NCBI GenBank assembly: GCA_023078555.1
Contig: CM041196.1
Coordinates: forward strand, 12,604,985 to 12,668,984
Length of the DNA stretch: 64,000 nt
Origin: Ulva prolifera
Lineage: Eukaryota > Chlorophyta > Ulvophyceae > Ulvales > Ulvaceae
Direction of reading: 5' to 3'
Under the pieces are notes generated by a model. That model ran no database searches. It saw only the letters and a list, made by a program, of their open reading frames with translations, and was not told the origin of the DNA. Positions 1-11,619 of this stretch are shown here, in pieces. The position numbers and the translations under genes are program-made. Every line of letters starts with the position of its first letter. The first letter of the stretch is position 1.

Positions 1-1531
1 GGGAGGAGGCGGCGGCGCGGCGGCCGGGGCGTCTGCGGGGAGCCTGTTTGCGGTAGATGATGCACGGCGGGTGGCCGGGACGATGATTCCGGAGGCGAGC
101 ACGATGGACAGCCCGATCGACGCGGTTCCGGCGGCGCCGCAGCCGCGGCGTCGGCAGCCACGGCCGGCGGTGATCGGCCGCTCGCGCAGCGGCATCCGGG
201 GCAGCTCTGGTGGCGGCGGCAGCGGGAAGGTCGGGGGCGTTGCGCGTGGTGACACGTTCGACTCGACGCTGAGCACGCCGGGGGGGGACGACATGCCGAG
301 TGCAATCCACTCGACAAACACAGTGACACTGAACCTGTGGGGGAACAACAGCTTTCAGCACAGCCTCATGCACGACAGCCGTGACGCGGTCGATGCGAGC
401 TTCGCGACGGATGCGGAGGGCGCGTACCCCGCGCAGAGCATCATGGACAGCATGCGGCGGATGGCGTCGCTGGCGGGGGGAAACAGCTCCGTCATGCAGC
501 GCGCGATCGGCGGCGTATCCAACATGTCGGGCTCCGGCCGGCTGGACCGCACGGCTGGGGGCAGCGACGCAGCAGAGAGCCTGATGCAGGGGGCGGGGGC
601 GCGCGGCGCGGCCGCGCACCATGCGCGCGCACGCGCGCTCGCCGAGCGCTCTGCCGAGTCGGTGCCGAGCTGCGAGGCGGTGCCACCGCGGCCGCCGCAC
701 CGCGCCGCGGCCGCTACGGACGTGTGTGACGCGCTCATGCGCACGCCGTCGCTGCCGTCGGCGCGCGCGAATGACTCGCGCTCCCACAACACGTCGTCCG
801 TGTCATTTACCAAGACGCATGACGCGGACCACGCTTCGACAGACGCGCCGGGCTCGGCAACGGCGGTCCCGCCGTCGCCGATCGCAGCAACGCAGACGTT
901 TCCACACGCGAGCTCGTACACGCACTCGTTGTCGCTCACGCCATCCTCGGCGTCACGGCATCCGCACCAGCCGTCGTTCTGCACCGGCGTGGTGCCGTTC
1001 GGAGCAGCAACGATGCACGCGGCACCGACCCCGGACTCACCGCGGCCGCCGCACCAGCAGCCGCCGGTGCCGCAGTCCCCGCCGCCGCCGAAGCTCCTGT
1101 TTGCGCCGGGGGGGAAGCACGTGCAGCAGCTGCCGACGTCGCCGCTGAACGCTGCGATGCTGCGGTCTATGGAAGGCCGTGCCGCGGCCGGGCACTCGAG
1201 CTTGAGCCGCTTCCTCCCGCCGTCGACGAGGCGCGTCACCGAGGCGGCCGGGGAGAGCATCATGCTTGGCGTGAGCGCGTGGCTGCAGGACCTCCAGCCC
1301 GGCACGCCGCCGTCGCCGCCGGTGTCCCCGCCGCCGGGGTCGTCCTCGATCAGTGGGGCCGACAGCGGCGCACATGCGCAAGCTAGCAAGCACACGCGTC
1401 CGAAGTCGCACAACGACGACCGCGTGAAGGCGCGCGGCGCCGCCGCGGCCGCCAGCGGGGCCGTGGCTGAGCGCAGCGGCCGCATGCGCACCCGCGGCGG
1501 CGACCGCGCGAAAGCTCGCACCGAAACGTAG
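1..1531 (+). CDS. 3' part of a low-complexity, probably disordered protein
   Basis: The frame is open from base 2 of the window to a TAG at 1529-1531, so the gene starts outside the window; the first internal ATG is at 83. About 510 residues are visible, dominated by Ala, Ser, Pro, Gly and Arg, with proline runs near 1075-1095 and 1305-1345 and a basic Arg/Lys-rich tail. I see no folded domain, transmembrane segment or catalytic motif. Third codon positions are strongly GC-rich, as in the Kelch genes further on, which supports real coding. A 428-residue open frame on the opposite strand is a by-product of this GC bias. The protein could be a regulatory or scaffold tail; I assign no function. 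The gene converges with the IF-3 gene at 2663. Confidence 0.55.
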   Translation, partial: GGGGGAAAGASAGSLFAVDDARRVAGTMIPEASTMDSPIDAVPAAPQPRRRQPRPAVIGRSRSGIRGSSGGGGSGKVGGVARGDTFDSTLSTPGGDDMPSAIHSTNTVTLNLWGNNSFQHSLMHDSRDAVDASFATDAEGAYPAQSIMDSMRRMASLAGGNSSVMQRAIGGVSNMSGSGRLDRTAGGSDAAESLMQGAGARGAAAHHARARALAERSAESVPSCEAVPPRPPHRAAAATDVCDALMRTPSLPSARANDSRSHNTSSVSFTKTHDADHASTDAPGSATAVPPSPIAATQTFPHASSYTHSLSLTPSSASRHPHQPSFCTGVVPFGAATMHAAPTPDSPRPPHQQPPVPQSPPPPKLLFAPGGKHVQQLPTSPLNAAMLRSMEGRAAAGHSSLSRFLPPSTRRVTEAAGESIMLGVSAWLQDLQPGTPPSPPVSPPPGSSSISGADSGAHAQASKHTRPKSHNDDRVKARGAAAAASGAVAERSGRMRTRGGDRAKARTET

Positions 1532-2662
1532 CAACGGACCTCAGGGAGCCTCTGCTGGTTGAGCGCAGGGTTGGCTCGAGGGCTGCAATGAGTGTCTGAG
1601 GGGGTTTGTGGCGAGTCAGCAGGTTGTGCTGCCGGTGGCATGCATTGGCTGGGATTCCTGTTTTGAACGTGTGTTGTGGGAGGCTTCTACGTTGTGAGAA
1701 TGCCGCCTGTGGGCTGGCTTGTTTTTTTTTTATTATTTTTTCGGTGTGTGCAGTGATTCGCCGCTCTCATCTGACTTCCCGTCTGCACCTACACTCTCTC
1801 ATGCGTGTGGGCCAGGCTGGTGAAGCTGATGGGATGCAGGCTGCACGCACATTGGGTGATGATTATTTGAGCACGGGGGCGGGGGAGCAACGATGGACTT
1901 GCTGCCGCAGGTGTGACATGGCTCGGCTTCATTACTGAGTGTTGACATTAGTGTATCCCATGAGGCGGGCGGATCGTCTTCAGAGTTGTTTGAATATTCA
2001 TGGCCGTTGTGCAATGGTGGTGAAAGGCACACGGTGCAAGTATGCAGGCTGGATGGTAGTAGCTTCAGTGAATGTGGTGTGGCAGTAACACTGAGTCAGA
2101 TGCTATGCATTCCATGCGTTATCATCTGATGCACTCTGGCAATTCGTGCTTGTTGGCAGTACTGTCGGTATGCTCAGTCAAGTCCAGGCTCCAGTGCCAT
2201 CGATATCGCAATGGGTTGGCACGCTGCCACATAATGACCATGTGTTCGAGAAGCCCTGTCCCAGGCATTCATTTGGCTGTAGATGGCAGCCTAAAATGGG
2301 CTCTTTGTACCCATCAGAAATCTGGCTCGAATATGTGTACCTGTGGCGACCCGGATCCTATCGCGAATATAGTTCCGGATAGCTGCAGGCTCGCGTGACG
2401 CATACACCCATGCAAACTGTGGCAATGTCTGCCAAAGACTGAAATGTGGGATGACTACTTGAGCTCATGCAGCTTATGAGTCATCACATGCACTATGCCA
2501 GCTAAGGCATCCCCGACATCATATATCAACTCAACGATGACACAACTCAGTCACACTCATTGCTCACCATAGTATGAGACACCATGCGACAACTCAACTC
2601 AGTCACACTCATCCCTCACAGGTCACCATAGTATGAGCCACCATGCTACAGTAACGTAGCAT
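1532..2662. other. Intergenic region between convergent genes
   Basis: This stretch lies between the 3' ends of the low-complexity gene and the IF-3 gene and presumably holds both 3' untranslated regions. It is less GC-rich than the flanking exons and has a T-run near 1721-1742. Apart from a two-copy tandem repeat near its right end, I see nothing coding in it. Confidence 0.5.
2536..2648. repeat. Two-copy imperfect tandem repeat of about 57 bases
   Basis: The phrase ACTCAGTCACACTCAT, followed by CACCATAGTATGAG and ACCATGC, occurs twice in a row, near 2543-2598 and 2599-2646. The copies differ by small insertions. It lies just beyond the IF-3 stop codon, in the probable 3' region. Confidence 0.7.
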
Positions 2663-3986
2663 CTATTGCCGTCTGTAATTTCTTGCAGCATTGCCATGGC
2701 TGCTCTTGCCATTGGCCGTCGTACTCTGCTGAGCTTCCTGCTGTAGAGCTTGCAGAAATGGGGGCAGCATTGAACCTGGTTCCCATGGCAACAGAGTATG
2801 TCGCCCTTTGCTGGGCGGCAGCTCGTTTGAGTACATAATGGTCACCTGCTTGTTCCCACTTTCACTGAAATCATACCAGCTATGCGCTTGTTCCTTGAAG
2901 TTTTCCCACACGGACTTTGCCACCTGCAATGAGAGACAGATCTCCCACCAGCTTTCAATGCGCTCACAGCCTCAAGTGCAAAACACAGGTTAACACACAG
3001 ATCAATCAGCCTACTTTCAAAACACAGTTCCATCAACTCCATCGCTGGAGCAGGCAATGCTGTGGCGATGAAGACAGTGTACAGCACCACAAAGACGATA
3101 CTCGCGCGCTGCTGTTGGAGATTACCTGCACTGCCTTTGGATACTGCTCCTGCCACTTGTTGGGCTTGTGGTCGTATGTAGTCGACACAGCAACCAGCTT
3201 GCCTTTGCTCAGAAACTCTTCGACCTTCCTGGTTTTGACCTCAAGATCGTGCTGTGCAATATTCCAGCTACACACATTGTCCATCTGGGTTGCCAATGTG
3301 GCTTATGATACAGCAATGTGCGACTCATGGGATGCACCACTGACGCAGTGCGTCTGATGTGAGACATTCACGAGTCAGCATGTCACATACCTCAGCCGAA
3401 CACCCTTCATCTTTGCGAGTCGTTTCTCCTTCTCCGCATCTTCCGCATGCTTCTTTTCATGGCCCTCCCTGTGGGCGCGCTGCATCTCTCTAAAGTCTAG
3501 CAGCCGACAAACAGGTTGGGACTTCTGGAGCGACACTTGAACCAGGTTCAAGTTTCTACTGTGAGCCATGGTGACGGCTTGGGACAGGGACATCACTGAT
3601 GTATTATCGTCATGTGCCACCATCACCTGATCACTGTCGATGTCCCAGTCCACCGCATTGGGCAGGGCCGGAATCTCGGGTTTACGAGGCTCCTCCCGCC
3701 TTCTCTGTCTACGTATGGCGAAAGCACGTCTCTGACTTTGGAGGCAGCAGCCCTGCAGCTGATGGTGTACGACAGCCTGAGAGGCAAACGCAAAGCGGAC
3801 TTGAGCGAAGCCAGCAGTTGTACAACCGGAGGAATGTGATCTGAAACTGCCAGTCCCTGGTGCTAGAATGGTGTACTTGTCGGCAAACAGCTGATCCAGC
3901 GCTTGCCAACACGATCGGACCAACGGCGTTCGTAGCGATCTGTGCGCCATGCTCATCAGATGAGCGCTGAACTCCCCAAACAGCAA
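2663..3986 (-). CDS. Organellar translation initiation factor IF-3
   Basis: IF-3 binds the small ribosomal subunit, blocks premature subunit joining and proofreads the initiator tRNA; this copy should act in mitochondria or plastids. Three exons fit: 3986-3391, 3267-3126 and 2923-2663, with GT-AG introns and consistent phase, giving 332 residues. Residues 1 to about 115 are basic, rich in Arg, Ser and Ala and poor in acids, as in a transit peptide. The IF-3 N domain follows, with the motif LNLVQVSLQKSQPVCRLLDF, close to the family pattern LVEISPNAxPPVCRIMDY. A lysine-rich helical linker and the C domain come next (VRLSWNIAQHDLEVKTRKVE, then FLSKGKLVAVSTTY). The C-terminal tail is low-complexity. 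The initiator could instead be the ATG a few codons downstream (MSMAHRS). Mitochondrial rather than plastid location is an inference. The gene is divergent from the coiled-coil/Kelch gene. Confidence 0.85.
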
Positions 3987-4520
3987 ACCCTCAGACCCTC
4001 ACTTCACACAGTTTGATCAGGAAGGGGCCCTGGTCATCGAATTGAGTGGATAAGCATGACAGGCACACATTCGAAGCCGTGCAAGCTCAGCGAGACGCAG
4101 AGCCGTTGCATGGCCCCGCACTGGAGGAGCTTCTGCACGCGCAGAGTACGATGACGCTCCCTCGTGTCCGCATCACTGTATGTGCGGTGCATGGCGCCGG
4201 CCACTTCATGGTGCCACACCTACTTTGTTCCATGCATTGGCGGTCAGGCGTTGTCACACCTCGAGATACCAGCCCACGGCGGTCAGGTCGAAGTGAACTG
4301 AGTTCCATCAAACATGTAGGTTCAGTTTTGTCGTCCAAGACACATGGTGCCTGTTCTGTACGCGGTGTCGCAAGTAACATTGTTTTGAAGGTGCTGATTC
4401 AGGCGATTGTGAAACTGCATGACATCCAGTCATTCCGCTACCGTGGCCTCACGGAGCCCAATGTGTCCTGATTTGCGTGATGCTCAAGGTGCTGAATCCT
4501 TGTGCAAATAAGAGGACTCG
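3987..4520. promoter_or_regulatory. Divergent intergenic region, probable shared promoter
   Basis: These 534 bases separate the start codons of the minus-strand IF-3 gene and the plus-strand coiled-coil/Kelch gene, so both promoters must lie here. I see no clear TATA box or repeated motif. The promoter assignment rests on gene orientation only. Confidence 0.45.
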
Positions 4521-7500
4521 ATGGCCCCGAAGAAGAAAGATGCAAAGAAAGGGGACGCTCTAACGCCAGAGTAAGGCTTTTCAAAGAGGCTTCTGCGTGT
4601 TTTTGAAGCTGATCTGCTTGTACCACTGCCTGTCCTTTTTTTGTAGGGAGAGGGCCGCATTGGAGCTGAAACAGATCGAGAATGAGAAATTCGACTTGGG
4701 CATCGAGGTCACCTTCGTCAAAGAGAAACTCAAACAGTCCAAGCAGGAAAATGGCGGGCTCACCAAAGACGTTGACGAATTGAAGATCCGGCATGCAAAA
4801 GCTGTGCAAGACTACACTCAGATACTTCAGCACCGTGAAGGGCAAATCAAGGCGATTGAAGCAAGGTAGAGCATTCAGTTACATCTGTGTGATCGTATGT
4901 GGCATGCTACCTGAAGCCCGCAAATCTTTCTTTGCATGGACAGTTCACTGCTGCAACCGACATGACCATCCAGGCGATGCGTCCCTTCAGCATCTTTGCA
5001 GTACAAAATACCACAAGTATCCAAATCACACTCTGTGTGTAGACGTAGCCCACGCATGCACCAAATCCTGCAAAAGCGACATGACTTTGCGATGTGCAGG
5101 TTGGGTTCTCTCGTGGCACAGAATGAAGGCATCACAGCAGCCCTTGAGCAGCGAGATTCCGCCTTTGCCAAACAGACCGAGACCATAAAACGATATGAAG
5201 CACGGCTGGCCGATGTAGACACGCTTGTGATTGACAAAGAGGCGCTTGAAGAGCAGGTGAGGCGCTAGCCTTGTGCAAGCGCCTCTGCACAGGCGATGCG
5301 CTGTCCAGAAAACACCTCTGCTGATACTTTGCAGACATAAGGAACCTTGAGTCTGTCAACAGCATAAGTCACAGTTGCTGAACTGGTTCTTTACAGTGTC
5401 GCTTGCATGCACGCTACTACACGTGGGCTGCAGCAACATCCAGGTGACACTTGTGAGGGCCTCTGTGTGCCCCTACCCGACAACCACGCTGCTGTTGTCC
5501 ACACACAGCATCATTATGTCGATTCTGGTGTTGAATTCCAGGTGCTTTGCATGCGCAGGCAGTCAAGCAGATGGACACCATCAACCGACAGACCGAGGAG
5601 CTGGCACGCCTCCGCGATGCACTCGCAGAGCGAGAGTCCACCCTCGCTGTTGCTCAGGCAGACAACAGCGAGCTCCAGCTGCGAGCCAGTACGACCAAGA
5701 ACCACTGCATCATGTTCGGCGATGCCTGGATCATCGAGACCACACACCACCGCCTGAAGGGCCCCCTTCCGCTGGACCGCGAAGGAGCGTCTCTCCTGGC
5801 AGTGCCCGGTGCGCTCTTGAATTGCTCGATTTACTCGGTCATTTACTCACTTGTTGACGCCGTATTGATAAGTGACAGCCTGGATATCCCCAAGCATTAA
5901 TGTTTGACTGGTCTTCCATGTATGAGCTGTGGACGTCAATACATGGTGTCTTGGTGTCTTGACGAGAGAAGCAAAGCCCACACAGGCGCTCACCCACACA
6001 GGCTCACAGCCAGCCCCGTGGCCCATGTTGGGCGGTGTGTGACTGCATCCACCGTTGCTTCCAGGCAAGGTCCTGATGCTGGGAGGGCAGGGCCGCCGTG
6101 ATGGCCTCGCCAGCGAAGTGTGGAACCTCGATCTGTCGACGATGCTGTGGGAGCAGGTCTCTGCGGCCCGCATGCACTGGCAGACTGTCCAGGCCACCAC
6201 CTCGACGATGGGCTCCACCAAGGTACGCAAGCCCAGGCACGGCTGCCACAGCCTCCCAAAGCCTCCGCCAGGCCACTCCACAGCACCGGGGAGGCACCGT
6301 TCGTGCAGCTTGCCCTCTGGCACGGGCCGTGTGTTGGCGACGCCTGTAGCCTCGATCATCTGGTACCTCCACACGGGTCACCACCATGGCTCCTGACTGC
6401 AGTGTATGGGCGCATCTGCGCTGCAACGAGGCGCGCAGTGCCGCGGCCACGCTTGAGCAATGAGCGGGCCCGACCGAGTCCCCCGCTCCTCCCCCCGGGG
6501 CCTTACACACCCCCTCAGCCCGGCATGTACCTGGACGCAAAATCACCCGACATGGGTGCTGCGCAGGTGCTGCTGCAAGGCGGCTACCGCGACGGCGCCC
6601 TCACCTCCGCCGCAACCGTGCTCAGCACCGAGCAGTGGAAGTGGTTCCAGCCGAAGCTGCGCGCGGCCGGGCCCGTCCCGGCGCCACGCTGTGGCCACGC
6701 GCTGTGCGCGGTGCGCTCGCGCCTCTTCCTCTTCGGCGGCGTCACCGAGGCCGGCCTCGCGCGCGACCTCTGGATCCTCGACCTCGACGCGCTCGCGTGG
6801 TCCGAGATCCCGACGTTCGGCGCGGCGCCGTGCGCGCGCAAGGGCGCGTCGCTTGTGGCCACGGAGGACGGCCGGAAGCTGTATCTCGTCGGCGGCGCGA
6901 CGGCGGCGGCGGCGCTGTGCGACGTGCACGTGCTCGAGCTCGACAGCTTCGGGTGGAGCGCGCTCGGGACGGTCGGGGACGCGCCGGCGGGGCGGGAGTG
7001 CCCGGCGGTGAGCCTGACGCCGCCGTACCTGCTCGTGGCGGGGGGGCATGCAGTGGTGGAGGGGGGTGCGCGGGTCGCGGTGTCGGACTTCTGGGTGCTC
7101 CACGTGCAACAGTGCGCCGCTGCTGAGCCGCGTGCCGCCACTGCGGTCTCCTCCTGTCTGAGAGACTCCAGCCCCTCAGGTCTGGTACCTGGATATTTGT
7201 GCCAGAGTGCAACCGTGGCGGCCCACGCAGGCGCGCACACCTGCGGGGTGCTTTGCCGTCTTGGACCCACCCTTGGACCCACACTCGGCCCCATGAACCT
7301 GGTGTGCTGTTGACTGGCGGGCCTGTAAGAGTGCAATGGACGTGGACTGCAGGGTGCAGGCATTGGCGGTCTGGTTACAGCCTCAATTGCCGCATCGTGG
7401 GCTGTGCCCTGGGTCTGCGCTGGTCACGGGTCGGGATTTGTGTTCGGCGGCAGCAGCACCATGGACAACTGTCTGGATGTAGTCACATAGTTCGACAACG

Positions 7501-8375
7501 GTGCAGTGGTGGCTTGAGCTGATGCTCTTGATGGTCGCGGCAGAAGGCACTTTGCCTTTCAAGAGCACATACGGAGATGGAGGCTCGCACTTCGGGCACT
7601 ACACACAGTTTGGGGCGTAGTCTCGGTGTGCACAAGCTGCATGGCTACACGTGAGGCCAATCGCCGGGCGCTGGTGTCCGGGCTGACCGCGGGCACCGGT
7701 GCAGGTGCTGCTGGGAGCTTGTGGATGCGGGAACCTGGGCCAGCAGCGTCGTGTGGCTCAAGCCTGGCGGCGCCTACACTGCCATCCGCGACGACAAGGT
7801 ATACACCATCAAGCCTGACCGCGACGAGGGCCTGTGGGAGCTGCAGATTGTCACAGTCGTCATGCCAGAGCACCTGGCTGCGCTGCGGAGCCTCAAGAAG
7901 AAGGAGGAGCTTGTCAGCTCGCTAGAGCTGCTGGACAACCCAGACACTACCGCCACATCGATCGAGGCACGCCCAGCCTTCCACTGCTGCTACCCGAATG
8001 AGGGCGCCAGACACCCAGGCCGTTGAGTGCTGCACTACAGTGTCAAGTGCTGAATGCTTCCTCAGGCCATGCGAGGCTGCCTTGGCAACTTCTTTGGATG
8101 TGGCGGCCAGGACGACAAGCAGGCTGATGGGGCAGGAGTTGGTGCAGGTGGAGTGGCGCCCTCCGACAAAGAATGCAGATAGGATCGAGCGCTACAAGTT
8201 GATGATGGCAACAACGTCTGGTGTGGTGAAGGAGATCACCCAGGGCCGGTTCCTGAGGTATTTTGTCAGCGGGCTTCGCCCCGCATCGGAATATATCTTC
8301 TGTGTGAAAGCTCTGTACGCAGACGGCAGCAGCCTGTGGAGTGAGTCGAAGTCCTTTCACACAGCCAGTCGTTAG
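4521..8375 (+). CDS. Coiled-coil / Kelch-repeat / fibronectin-III protein
   Basis: Eight exons give one continuous 622-residue frame: 4521-4570, 4647-4865, 5100-5256, 5559-5808, 6065-6222, 6567-7111, 7705-7966 and 8148-8375. The start MAPKKKDAKKG is lysine-rich. Residues about 18-190 are Glu/Lys/Gln-rich heptads, a predicted coiled coil. Residues about 205-460 are Kelch repeats with diagnostic pairs such as KVLMLGGQ, RLFLFGG, KLYLVGG and YLLVAGG, a beta-propeller for protein binding. Residues about 547-622 match a fibronectin type III domain (YKLMMATTSG, LRPASEYIFCVKA, YADGSSLWS). The seventh intron starts with GC (GAG|GCACGC). Kelch plus FN3 recalls host-cell-factor proteins, but the N-terminal coiled coil and the nearby DRC7 gene suggest a ciliary or cytoskeletal scaffold; that is inference. 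No catalytic residues are expected. Confidence 0.8.
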
Positions 8376-9520
8376 CTGGGAGCAGAGTTATTGTATGCAT
8401 GGCTCCAACAGGCCCATGTACAGCGGCCTCCATGTGGAATTTGCAAACGCGAGACTGTCCCAGAAGTGCTCAGTAGGTGCCATGCAGATGTTTGCGCAAC
8501 AAAGCAGCCAAGACTGTGTGCATGTAGTGTTTCCTGTCCTGTCCATCATGAACAAAGCAGTCCATGACTGTGGAAGATTCCTTGGCATTGCTTCCGTAGG
8601 AAACCCCGTTTTGCAGGGCTATCCCATCTCTACTGTGTTTGGTGCAGTGTTAAAATGTTCGGTTATCAATTGCTTATAAACCATAAAATTAATAGTTCGA
8701 GTCCGACTTGAGCAATAATTGCTAATTCTCACACCCCCGCTATGGCGAGTGAAGCAAGCAAAAAAAAATTGACGCACTGTCTGATTGCTTGCTAAGCAAT
8801 CGCAAAATTTATTCAATGGTCTGATCATCGCCTAGCATCTCATGCATTCTTGTTCTGGGTGCAGCTGTTGGGTTTTAGCAATGGCCGCTCATCTGCCCAT
8901 AGCCGGAGCAACGGCTAAGTAGGTTTGAGCGTGAGTGCTAAGCCATCGTGATATTCTGACGCAGGCCAAATCATGGCTTACCAAGCTATGAATCAATTAG
9001 TGGGTACGCGCTCCTATGGCTTGCTAAGCTATATTGCCTCAAACGAAAATTACAGCACTGGTTTGGTGGTTTACATACTGCAACACTTGTGGTGTTCCAC
9101 GCCTGTGTATTGTATCTCTCTTGGTGTAACTTGCGAGACAGGCGACGCTGTCTACATGATACCGACTTTCAAGAAGCAGCTTGCTCAAATCGCTACCAGA
9201 ACGGCATGCATGCCTGCTTCAGCACGAGTCAGCACGTGCATATCGACTTGCAGGCTGCAACGTCGTCAACACCACGACTTCAGATGCACACGTACTTCAG
9301 GAATCTGACAAGCTGCCGTTGCCGCCATGATTAGCGTACACTTTAGTCTCACGTTGATACACCTGTGATCCTAGTGTACAAGCTGTAACGAGTGCACGTT
9401 CCGTGAACTCAGTTCCAACGAATCCGCGTGCGCACGTAGCGCACATTAGTCGCGGTTCAGGGCCACACCAGCCACTAAATACATTATTGTGCCCATATAT
9501 AGTGATTTAGGTTGGACATC
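8376..9520. other. Intergenic region upstream of the first tandem paralog
   Basis: No convincing coding sequence is visible. An AT-richer stretch around 8640-8830 is followed by about 300 bases (roughly 9200-9350) that resemble sequence upstream of the second paralog (about 11310-11430). This part therefore belongs to the duplicated unit and may hold the promoter. Confidence 0.5.
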
Positions 9521-10508
9521 ATGGGTTGGGCGATCGACGCAGGCCCAATCCACTTGAGTGACGAGGGCGTCGCTGTGAAGCCGCAGTTCAAGGTCGGATA
9601 TGCTGACGACAACGTGAATGTAAGGGCAGGTGTGGAAGATGTCAGGGACGGCTTGTCGGCAGCCATTGCTGGAGATGTGCACCGCACTTACGAAGCTGAA
9701 GGCCATGGACTGAATGAGGTATGCCTTGGTCTCTTGAGCGATCGCATACTGCACGCAGTCCTTGTGAAATGATTGCTCTCACAACCACTTTCACAAGTCT
9801 ACAGCAGTGGCAGCTTTTACCAAACTCTGCTGCGCGATTCTGCACATATGCGCCACTGAGGCGACGCTCCGCTATGCATGTCGATCCAGGCGTTGTAGTG
9901 CGACCAAGCGATATGCCTGCGATGATAGACCTGCGCCAACAAAGCAGCACACGATACAAATCGGCAACTTCAGACGGGAGACTGACCGCGGATCCCACCG
10001 GGTGCAACGTTGTCGCCGCTGTCAGTCGTTACCACAAGCTCGTGTGGTGCAGGCGCTGGGAAAGCTGAAAAACAAGAGCAACATAAAAGTCGTCGACGAC
10101 ATCATCAGTGGAGCTCCGAAACTTTTGTCTCAAGTGATGCAGACCGCAAATGTTCGCATAGCAGATGAAGCTCCCGTCTCGGTGAAAATGACCGTGAAAG
10201 GTGGCTTGGGTGTGTCTGGGGCAGTGTGCCTGGGGTGGGCCAACACCGACGGATTTCATATGGTCGGAGTACGGGGCTCTATATCAGCTTCCGTTGGCGT
10301 CGGAGGTGACATGGTCGTTGGTAGACACGCAACAAAGCCACAGGTCAAGTGCATACTCGGTCTGCCAAACGTGTGCATGGAGCTTGTGTTCGAAAATGTC
10401 GAAAATGTCAGTCAGCCACAGAAGGTTGATACAGAAGGTCCAGACAATCTCGGCGACGGCGTTGAACTAGAAGATGCATCAAAAGATGCATTGGCCATGA
10501 CGTTGTAG
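9521..10508 (+). CDS. Unrecognised two-exon protein, tandem paralog 1
   Basis: Exon 1 (9521-9718) and exon 2 (10053-10508) are joined by a GT-AG intron in phase 0 and give 217 residues. The start MGWAIDAGP is supported by conservation of the same ATG in paralog 2. The first 66 residues alternate small and polar residues (VGYADDNVNV, AGVEDVRDG). The second half opens with a Lys-rich helix (LGKLKNKSN), then a Gly/Val-rich stretch (TVKGGLGVSGAVCLGWANTD, VGVRGSISASVGVGGDMVVG) suggesting beta strands with tight turns. The C-terminus is acidic. There is no signal peptide or clear transmembrane helix. I do not recognise the family and assign no function. Conservation of exon 2 between paralogs, with many conservative substitutions, supports it as a real gene. 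Confidence 0.7.
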
Positions 10509-11619
10509 GTACAGATGTTAGAAGCTACGGGTAGGATTGAGGATGCCCTGCACTGTGGGTGCAGCATGGCGCAGCAAAGGATGGTGTCTCTGCAATTGTT
10601 CAATTGATTAATGTCAACGTCACAATTCACTCTCTGCTCTGTGCGAATTCTGACTGAGTACGCCACAGTTGCACCGTGCCCGATCGACCAATCGCCTTCA
10701 GGCAGCCTTGTAGTAATGCAAACGGTGGTGTTATTGCTCACCAGCGAACCACGCGAGCTGTTGCTCACCAGCGCAGCATGCGAGCTGCACATAATGCAAA
10801 GGACACGTCCCAATATTGTGCCAGTGTTTGGCAGTGTGAAAATTGTGTGCATGGTCAGCATTCCTGTGTACGAGATGATGATGCCTAGCTGTGGAGCTCA
10901 GATGGACTTGCAAAGCTTTCGTCAGGCATACCTTTCGTCAGGTCACTCAGCTGCACCTGTGTGCCACCATGGCACCTGTTTGCCTGACTCTTCACTGTGT
11001 TTCCTGGCCGTGCTTTGGGCACGCTTGCAGCCTTGATGATCTGGTGGGGATTGCAGAGCGTGCAAGTACGTTGCGGAACCACTGGCCCCTGATGGACTGG
11101 CGTGCATGCTGCAGTTAGCTGTGCTATCTCGAGATAGCAGATGTGTGACTTCGTGTGTGTCAAACAAGTAGCTTGTGGAATTTGATCTGTGCTGTCTGCA
11201 GATCACACAATGCAGTGCTGAAACCGACGTTGTGCTGCTCTTTGTGACTGATGTGCCTCATTATAATGTACCTCTGCAGCTGCTGAAAGTGTGGGACCAT
11301 ATGTGTTCTCGTGATACGACATGGAGACTGTTCATCTCTGCAAGCTGTGACGACGTGAACACCACGAACTCAGATGTGCACATACCTCAGAACTCTCACA
11401 AGCTGCTGCTGCCTCCACCATGAGCATTACTGCTTTCTCCAGTCGGATATGCGCACCGATGTGGTTCATAGCAGTCCTTCACGAGTGGATGTTCCGTGAA
11501 CAATTCGGTGAACGATCCACTCCCAGACACATCAGATGTCTGGTTGTTCCAAGGCCATAAACGCGTCGTTGGTTTTCAAACAGTCGCCGCGTCCATGTTT
11601 GCTGGATTTGAATGATATT
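10509..11619. other. Spacer between the tandem paralogs
   Basis: This holds the downstream region of paralog 1 and the upstream region of paralog 2. Short open frames in it (for example 10611-11036) lack domain content and are not preserved in the equivalent part of the other unit. I see no RNA gene. Confidence 0.5.

Noticed and set aside
355..1641. A 428-residue open frame antisense to the first gene
   Set aside because: High GC at third codon positions removes stops from the opposite strand; composition and lack of domains mark it as a shadow.
6584..7363. Minus-strand 259-residue open frame over the Kelch exon
   Set aside because: It overlaps exon 6 of the coiled-coil/Kelch gene, whose plus-strand frame has clear Kelch motifs.
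8640..8730. A tRNA-like B-box, AGTTCGAGTCC
   Set aside because: No A box, acceptor stem or anticodon stem could be placed around it.
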